From Cryobacterium mannosilyticum (GTDB taxonomy: Bacteria > Actinomycetota > Actinomycetes > Actinomycetales > Microbacteriaceae), in assembly GCF_004402705.1 (NCBI RefSeq), contig NZ_SOFM01000044.1, forward strand, positions 1 through 64,000: a stretch of 64,000 nt of DNA, given 5' to 3'. The position numbers were made by a program, and so were the translations under genes. This document shows, in pieces, positions 59,757 through 64,000 of the stretch (positions are counted from its first letter, which is position 1; each line of letters starts with the position of its first letter). Below the pieces are notes generated by a model. The model ran no database searches. It saw only the letters and a program-made list of their open reading frames with translations, and had not been told where the DNA came from.

Positions 59757-60263
59757 ATGACCGCTGTGCCCGACCTGACGGCCGATCTGATCGGTGCGCT
59801 GACCGCGGCCGGCCTGACCATCGCCGTCGCCGAGTCGCTCACCGGTGGCCTTCTCACGGCCGAACTCATCCGGATCCCCGGGGCGTCCCTCTGCGTCAAC
59901 GGGGGAGTCGTGGCCTACCAGACCGAGCTCAAGCACACCCTGCTCGGCGTGGACCCGGCGCTCCTGGCCGAACACGGGCCGGTGCATCCGGAGGTCGCCA
60001 TTCAGATGGCCCGCGGTGTGCGCACCAGGCTCTCGACGGCCGGCCGCGCCGCCGACCTGGGCATCGCGACCACCGGCGCCGCCGGCCCGGACCCGCAGGG
60101 CGGGCACCCTGTCGGCACGGTCTTCCTCGGGCTGTCCCGCGGCGGCGAGGGGTGGGCGATTCCGCTCCGCCTGGCCGGTGACCGGGCGGCGATCCGGGCG
60201 CAGACCGTGGCCAGGGCGGTCGAAGCTGTGCACACCCTGATAGCCGGTTCCCGCCCGGAATAG
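59757..60263 (+). CDS. cinA: CinA C-terminal domain protein (nicotinamide-nucleotide amidase type)
   Basis: Protein of 168 aa consisting only of the CinA C-terminal amidase domain: VAESLTGGLLTAELIRIPGA near 23, NGGVVAYQTELKHTLLGVDP, and ATTGAAGPDPQGGHPVGTVF near 103. This domain deamidates NMN in the pyridine nucleotide cycle in other bacteria. The N-terminal COG1058 domain of long CinA is absent, as in PncC. Fits the pgsA-cinA-clgR-recA neighbourhood seen widely in actinobacteria. Confidence 0.92.
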   Translation: MTAVPDLTADLIGALTAAGLTIAVAESLTGGLLTAELIRIPGASLCVNGGVVAYQTELKHTLLGVDPALLAEHGPVHPEVAIQMARGVRTRLSTAGRAADLGIATTGAAGPDPQGGHPVGTVFLGLSRGGEGWAIPLRLAGDRAAIRAQTVARAVEAVHTLIAGSRPE

Positions 60264-60431
60264 TTCCTGCGACACGGCGGTTACACCGAGCAGATTCACA
60301 AGAAAAGCCCAGTAGTCGTCGGTAGTCTCGGGGTGTCGGATGAATGTAGTACTGTAGGCCATCCGCCACACCAGACACCAGATGACCGTAGTTCACAAGT
60401 GGTACTGAAAAGGTACGAGAAGGAGGTTCCG

Positions 60432-60740
60432 ATGATTCTTGTAAGACAGGAAATCGGCGATGTGCTCAGGGACTTCCGCCTGCAGAAAGGGCGCACTCTG
60501 CGTCAGGTTGCGAGCAAGGCCAGCGTGGCCCTCGGCTACCTGAGCGAGGTCGAACGCGGTCAGAAGGAAGCGTCCTCCGAAATTCTGGCCTCCGTCGCAG
60601 ACGCGTTGGAGACCCCGATCTCGGTCATCATGCGCGAGGTCGGCGACCGTCTCGCGGTCATCGAGGGAATCGACCGTTTCCCCGACACCGTTCCGGACGA
60701 ACTGGTCGCCAACTTCGACACCGGTCTGATGGTTCGCTGA
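60432..60740 (+). CDS. clgR: ClgR-like helix-turn-helix activator
   Basis: XRE-type regulator of 102 aa. The HTH is at about 8-62 (EIGDVLRDFRLQKGRTLRQV, then KASVALGYLSEVERGQKEAS). High similarity to ClgR, the activator of clp protease genes, and the same position between pgsA/cinA and recA support the name. GAGAAGGAGG stands before ATG 60432. A 168-base upstream gap with several A/T-rich steps suggests its own promoter; I could not single out an operator. Confidence 0.87.
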   Translation: MILVRQEIGDVLRDFRLQKGRTLRQVASKASVALGYLSEVERGQKEASSEILASVADALETPISVIMREVGDRLAVIEGIDRFPDTVPDELVANFDTGLMVR

Positions 60741-60771
60741 CGCTTGCGGCAGCGATTCCTGTGTTCCCCGC

Positions 60772-60993
60772 ATGCGCCTGAGTGAGTTCCGGCAGGCCCT
60801 GAACGACGAGTTCGGCGAGGGTTACGGTCGCGTGCTCACCCGGGACCTCATCCTCACCGCCTTCGGGCGCACCGCCGACCAGGCACTGGCCGGCGGTGCG
60901 CCGGCACGCGATGTGTGGCTTGCGCTCTGCGCCGAAACGGACGTCCCGAAGAGCCGCTGGTACGGCGCGGGGCTTCCCGCCGCGCGGAAATAG
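60772..60993 (+). CDS. DUF3046 family small protein
   Basis: Protein of 73 aa beginning MRLSEFRQALNDEFGEGYGR and containing LILTAFGRTADQALAGGAPA and WLALCAETDVPKSRW. It is the small conserved protein typically encoded just before recA in actinobacteria. Function unknown. ATG 60772 has no strong ribosome site. A 15-bp repeat begins right after its stop codon. Confidence 0.85.
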   Translation: MRLSEFRQALNDEFGEGYGRVLTRDLILTAFGRTADQALAGGAPARDVWLALCAETDVPKSRWYGAGLPAARK

Positions 60994-61038
60994 CACCCGC
61001 TCCGTCGACACTCGCTCCGTCGACACCCGCTTCGTCCG
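60994..61038. repeat. three tandem copies of a 15-bp repeat
   Basis: CACCCGCTCCGTCGA at 60994-61008, a copy with one change at 61009-61023 and a more diverged copy at 61024-61038, directly after the DUF3046 stop. Confidence 0.9.
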
Positions 61039-61071
61039 GCGCGGCGCCGGTGAGTTTCGACGACACGCCCG

Positions 61072-61104
61072 ATTCGAGAGCCAAAAGCTCGAATACGTGT
61101 TCGC
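61072..61104 (+). promoter_or_regulatory. recA regulatory region with LexA (SOS) box
   Basis: TCGAATACGTGTTCGC at 61089-61104 matches the actinobacterial LexA consensus TCGAAC-N4-GTTCGA at 10 of the 12 specified bases. ATTCGAG (61072-61078) and CTCGAAT (61088-61094) add an overlapping 7-bp inverted repeat. TAGGCT at 61112-61117 could be the -10. The recA leader would then be about 190 bases. Confidence 0.75.
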
Positions 61105-61311
61105 ATCTTGCTAGGCTCCTCAACAGCAGACGTCGACGACGGATTGTGCACGCGCACCGCGGTTTCCGTCCGATGTCGGAGGTGCGGCGTACAGTCGGTT
61201 TTCGTCAGAGACAGACAGCGAATGCCTTGTCGAGAGCGGCACCCGGGGTCTTCCCGGTCGCCGCGGTCGACAGCCTATAGGCGCCGAAACGCACGACCGA
61301 AGGAGTCCACC

Positions 61312-62451
61312 ATGGCATCAGCAGCAGACCGCGAGAAGGCACTCGACACCGCGCTCGCCCAGATTGACCGCCAGTTCGGCAAGGGCTCGGTCATGCGTCT
61401 GGGCAGCGACGAGCGCGCCCCCGTCGAGACCATCTCCACCGGATCCATCGCCCTGGACGTCGCGCTCGGGATCGGTGGGCTCCCGCGCGGCCGCATCGTC
61501 GAGATCTACGGCCCGGAGTCCTCCGGCAAGACCACGCTGACCCTGCACGCGATCGCCAACGCGCAGAAGGGCGGCGGAATCGCCGCCTTCATCGACGCGG
61601 AACACGCCCTCGACCCTGAATACGCGAGGAAGCTCGGCGTCGACATCGACGCCCTCCTGGTCTCCCAGCCCGACACGGGTGAGCAGGCGCTCGAGATCGC
61701 CGACATGCTCGTGCGAAGCGGCTCGATCGACCTGATCGTCATCGACTCCGTCGCCGCGCTCGTGCCCCGCGCCGAGATCGAAGGAGAGATGGGTGACTCG
61801 CACGTCGGACTCCAGGCCCGACTGATGTCCCAGGCGCTGCGCAAGCTCACCGGTGGCCTCAGCCAGACCAACACCACCATGATCTTCATCAACCAGCTGC
61901 GCGAGAAGATCGGCGTGTTCTTCGGCAGCCCCGAGACCACCGCCGGGGGAAAGGCGCTCAAGTTCTACGCCTCGGTCCGACTGGACATCCGCCGGATCGA
62001 AACCCTCAAGGACGGCACCGAAGCCGTCGGTAACCGCACCAGGGTCAAGGTCGTCAAGAACAAGATGGCGCCGCCGTTCAAGCAGGCCGAGTTCGACATC
62101 ATCTACGGCATCGGCATCTCCCGGGAGGGCAGCCTGATCGACTTCGGCGTCGACCAGGGCATCGTCAAGAAGTCCGGAGCCTGGTACACCTACGACGGCG
62201 ACCAGCTCGGCCAGGGCAAGGAGAATTCCCGGAACTTCCTGCTCAAGAACCCAGACATGGCCAACGAGATCGAGAAGAAGATCCTCTTCAAGCTTGGCGT
62301 CGGCCCCGAAGGTGCCGCAGCCAAGAAGGCCCAACTCGCAGCCGACGCCGCTGCAGCCGCAGTCACGGCCGCCGCCGCAGCCGCGGCCAAGGAGGCCGGC
62401 CTGGACGCCAAGTCCGTCCCGGCGAAGCTCGCAGCGCGCAAGGGCGCGTAG
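61312..62451 (+). CDS. recA: RecA recombinase
   Basis: DNA strand-exchange ATPase and LexA co-protease, 379 aa. Walker A is GPESSGKTT near residue 66, LIVIDSVAALVPRAEIEGEM is the Walker B region, and LMSQALRKLTGGLSQTNTTM with FINQLREKIGVFFG forms loop regions. The C-terminal tail is unusually Ala-rich (about 345-365). CGAAGGAG precedes ATG 61312. No intein is present. recX starts six bases after the stop. Confidence 0.98.
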   Translation: MASAADREKALDTALAQIDRQFGKGSVMRLGSDERAPVETISTGSIALDVALGIGGLPRGRIVEIYGPESSGKTTLTLHAIANAQKGGGIAAFIDAEHALDPEYARKLGVDIDALLVSQPDTGEQALEIADMLVRSGSIDLIVIDSVAALVPRAEIEGEMGDSHVGLQARLMSQALRKLTGGLSQTNTTMIFINQLREKIGVFFGSPETTAGGKALKFYASVRLDIRRIETLKDGTEAVGNRTRVKVVKNKMAPPFKQAEFDIIYGIGISREGSLIDFGVDQGIVKKSGAWYTYDGDQLGQGKENSRNFLLKNPDMANEIEKKILFKLGVGPEGAAAKKAQLAADAAAAAVTAAAAAAAKEAGLDAKSVPAKLAARKGA

Positions 62452-62456
62452 CCGCG

Positions 62457-63248
62457 ATGGTGCACTTCGAACCGGCCGACGAGGTCACCCCGATCAGCGC
62501 GGCCCGCGCGAAAAGCAGGGCTCGGGCCGCGGCGAAGGCCCTGTCGGCCGAACCGGCCGCGGAGGACATCGCCGCGGGAACACCGGCACTGGCCCCGGTC
62601 ACCTACCTGCGCGGTGGGGCCCCGGCCGGTTCAGCCCCGAATGGTTCCGCCCCGGCAGGTTCAGCCCCGACCGAGGCGCCGCCCGAGGCGCACGAGGCAG
62701 ACGAGGATGCCCCGGGTGCGGCTTCCTCGGCCACCGCCGAGGCCGATGCGGCGGCCGAACGGGAACACGCGGAGCAGATGCTGCTGCAGCGGCTGCGCGC
62801 ACGCTCACTGTCGGCCACCGAGGCGCGCACTGTTCTGGCCGGCACCGAGATCGCCGAACACGAGATCGACGAGGTCATCGACCGGTTCGCCGAACTCGGC
62901 TACATCGACGAGGGCAAGCTGGCCGACCAGATCCTGCACAGCCACCACGAACGCAAGGGCCTGGGCCGGTCCGGGGTGCAGGCGGAGATGCGCCGCCGCG
63001 GCCTCGACCACGACCTGATCCTCGAAAAGCTCGAAGAGCTCCCCGACGACGAGGCGGAACGCGCCATCGAACTGGCCTGCAAGCGGGTGCAGCAACTGGG
63101 CCGCCTCGACGACCAGACCGTCGACCGGAGGCTGACCGGGTTCCTCATGCGCAAGGGTTACGCCTCGTCCGCAGTGCGCCTGGCCGTCAAGGCCGCCCTG
63201 GCGTCCCGGTCCGGTTCCGGGGGAGCATCACGGGTGCGGTTCCGCTGA
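62457..63248 (+). CDS. recX: RecX regulatory protein
   Basis: RecA modulator of 263 aa. The first roughly 105 residues are a variable Ala/Pro/Glu region containing a five-residue repeat. The RecX three-helix repeats follow from about residue 105 (LRARSLSATEARTVLAGTEI, FAELGYIDEGKLADQILHSH, GRSGVQAEMRRRGLDHDLIL). It inhibits RecA filaments in other bacteria. Co-transcribed with recA, gap five bases. Longer than typical RecX because of the N-terminal extension. Confidence 0.93.
   Translation: MVHFEPADEVTPISAARAKSRARAAAKALSAEPAAEDIAAGTPALAPVTYLRGGAPAGSAPNGSAPAGSAPTEAPPEAHEADEDAPGAASSATAEADAAAEREHAEQMLLQRLRARSLSATEARTVLAGTEIAEHEIDEVIDRFAELGYIDEGKLADQILHSHHERKGLGRSGVQAEMRRRGLDHDLILEKLEELPDDEAERAIELACKRVQQLGRLDDQTVDRRLTGFLMRKGYASSAVRLAVKAALASRSGSGGASRVRFR
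62619..62663 (+). repeat. 15-bp in-frame repeat in recX
   Basis: Three 15-bp units begin GCCCCG at 62619, 62634 and 62649, and a partial fourth at 62664. They encode Ala-Pro-(Ala/Asn)-Gly-Ser units in the variable N-terminal region. Confidence 0.85.
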
Positions 63249-63299
63249 TCCGGCGGTCCTTTCCCGCGCTCAGGGTTCGACGCGTAAACTGAGGCCACT

Positions 63300-64000
63300 A
63301 TGACCCGCAGCACCCCCGCATCCCCATTCTCCGGCGCCGTGACGCTGAGCCCACCGGCAGCGAGCACCGAGGACGACCCGATGACCCGCACCCGCACCCT
63401 GATCGCGCCGTCGAGCGCGGCCCGCGCCGCGGACGGCCGGGTGCGCACCTACGAGGTGCGCACCTTCGGCTGCCAGATGAACGTGCACGATTCCGAACGC
63501 CTGAGCGGTTCGCTCGAGGCGGCCGGTTACGTGCCCGCCGCCGGCGAGGAGGCCGACATCGTCGTGCTCAACACCTGCGCCGTGCGGGAGAACGCAGACA
63601 ACAAGCTCTACGGCAACCTGGGCCAGCTGGCGTCGGTGAAGCGGCGCCACGAAGGCATGCAGATCGCCGTGGGCGGCTGCCTCGCCCAGAAGGACAAGGA
63701 CACGATCCTGGCCAAGGCCCCCTGGGTCGACGTCGTGTTCGGCACCCACAACATGGGGTCGCTGCCCAGCCTGCTGGAACGGTCCCGCCACAACGGCGAG
63801 GCCCAGCTCGAGATCCTCGAGGCGCTGGAAACCTTCCCGTCCACCCTGCCGACCAAACGCGACTCCAGCTACAGCGGCTGGGTGTCCATTTCGGTCGGTT
63901 GCAACAACACCTGCACGTTCTGCATCGTGCCGGCGCTCCGCGGCAAGGAGAAGGACCGCCGTCCCGGCGAGATCCTCGCCGAGATCCAGTCCCTCGTCGA
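63300..64000 (+). CDS. miaB: tRNA-2-methylthio-N6-dimethylallyladenosine synthase MiaB, 5' part
   Basis: Radical-SAM methylthiotransferase, truncated by the window end after about 233 codons. The N-terminal UPF0004 domain holds TFGCQMNVHDSERLSGSLEA (first cluster Cys near 58) and LNTCAVRENADNKLYGNLGQ. The radical-SAM triad CNNTCTFC is at about 201-208. ATG 63300 lies nine bases after TAAACT, so the mRNA is nearly leaderless; an in-frame ATG about 30 codons later is a possible alternative start. Confidence 0.93.
   Translation, partial: MTRSTPASPFSGAVTLSPPAASTEDDPMTRTRTLIAPSSAARAADGRVRTYEVRTFGCQMNVHDSERLSGSLEAAGYVPAAGEEADIVVLNTCAVRENADNKLYGNLGQLASVKRRHEGMQIAVGGCLAQKDKDTILAKAPWVDVVFGTHNMGSLPSLLERSRHNGEAQLEILEALETFPSTLPTKRDSSYSGWVSISVGCNNTCTFCIVPALRGKEKDRRPGEILAEIQSLV

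Overview
The window is about 64 kb of a high-GC actinobacterial chromosome. The gene set (RNase J, FtsK, ClgR, RecA-RecX, MiaB and DapB/DapA in one neighbourhood; several genes with almost no leader; GTG/TTG starts; an M. tuberculosis-like leucine-degradation locus) and the frequent GGATGC/GCATCC hexamer suggest Microbacteriaceae, perhaps near Cryobacterium. The genus is a guess. I found no rRNA, tRNA, CRISPR array, prophage or intact insertion sequence. Bases 1-239 hold no gene I can support.

Region 1 (240-13734), metabolic accessory genes. A minus-strand sugar operon (lipoprotein binding protein, two permeases, GH13 glucosidase) is divergent from a ROK repressor, and inverted repeats overlap both candidate promoters. 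Then come a luciferase-like flavin oxidoreductase, an LtrA membrane protein, a decayed lipoprotein gene, a secreted M6 metalloprotease, and an isolated class 1B dihydroorotate dehydrogenase pair (PyrD/PyrK).

Region 2 (13735-18950). A structured leader that looks like the Actino-pnp RNA precedes pnp. A minus-strand XRE / DUF6545-type membrane protein / ImmA-IrrE triad follows, with a four-copy 17-bp tandem repeat at its 3' end and two copies of a GGACATGTC-containing operator-like repeat upstream.

Region 3 (19010-26796), the most interesting part. Six overlapping minus-strand genes encode a hydrogenase-4/complex I-like membrane complex with the gene order of M. tuberculosis Rv0082-Rv0087. The large subunit has lost every NiFe-ligating cysteine, and the small subunit has Asn in place of the fourth Fe-S cysteine. 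An Rv0081-like ArsR regulator lies convergently at the far end. Its promoter and the operon promoter share CATCTATTTGA at the same place relative to the -35 element, and the operon copy is part of a 24-bp near-palindrome.

Region 4 (26868-39013), branched-chain (leucine) catabolism. An Lrp regulator is divergent from bkdABC. A pterin dehydratase-VOC fusion and a TetR regulator follow, then accD1-accA1-acyl-CoA dehydrogenase-MaoC hydratase-CitE-type lyase. Together with an E3 encoded elsewhere, these cover leucine keto acid to acetyl-CoA plus acetoacetate.

Region 5 (39109-64000), mostly housekeeping: an IS30-type transposase 3' relic, glutathione peroxidase, a first RNase J, a class A PBP, RF3, aldo/keto reductase, M16 peptidase, histidine phosphatase, GNAT, dapB, a small membrane protein, an epimerase, OsmC, a DUF4395/thioredoxin pair, dapA, a second RNase J, ftsK, pgsA, cinA, clgR, a DUF3046 protein, recA with a LexA box, recX, and the 5' part of miaB, which runs off the window.
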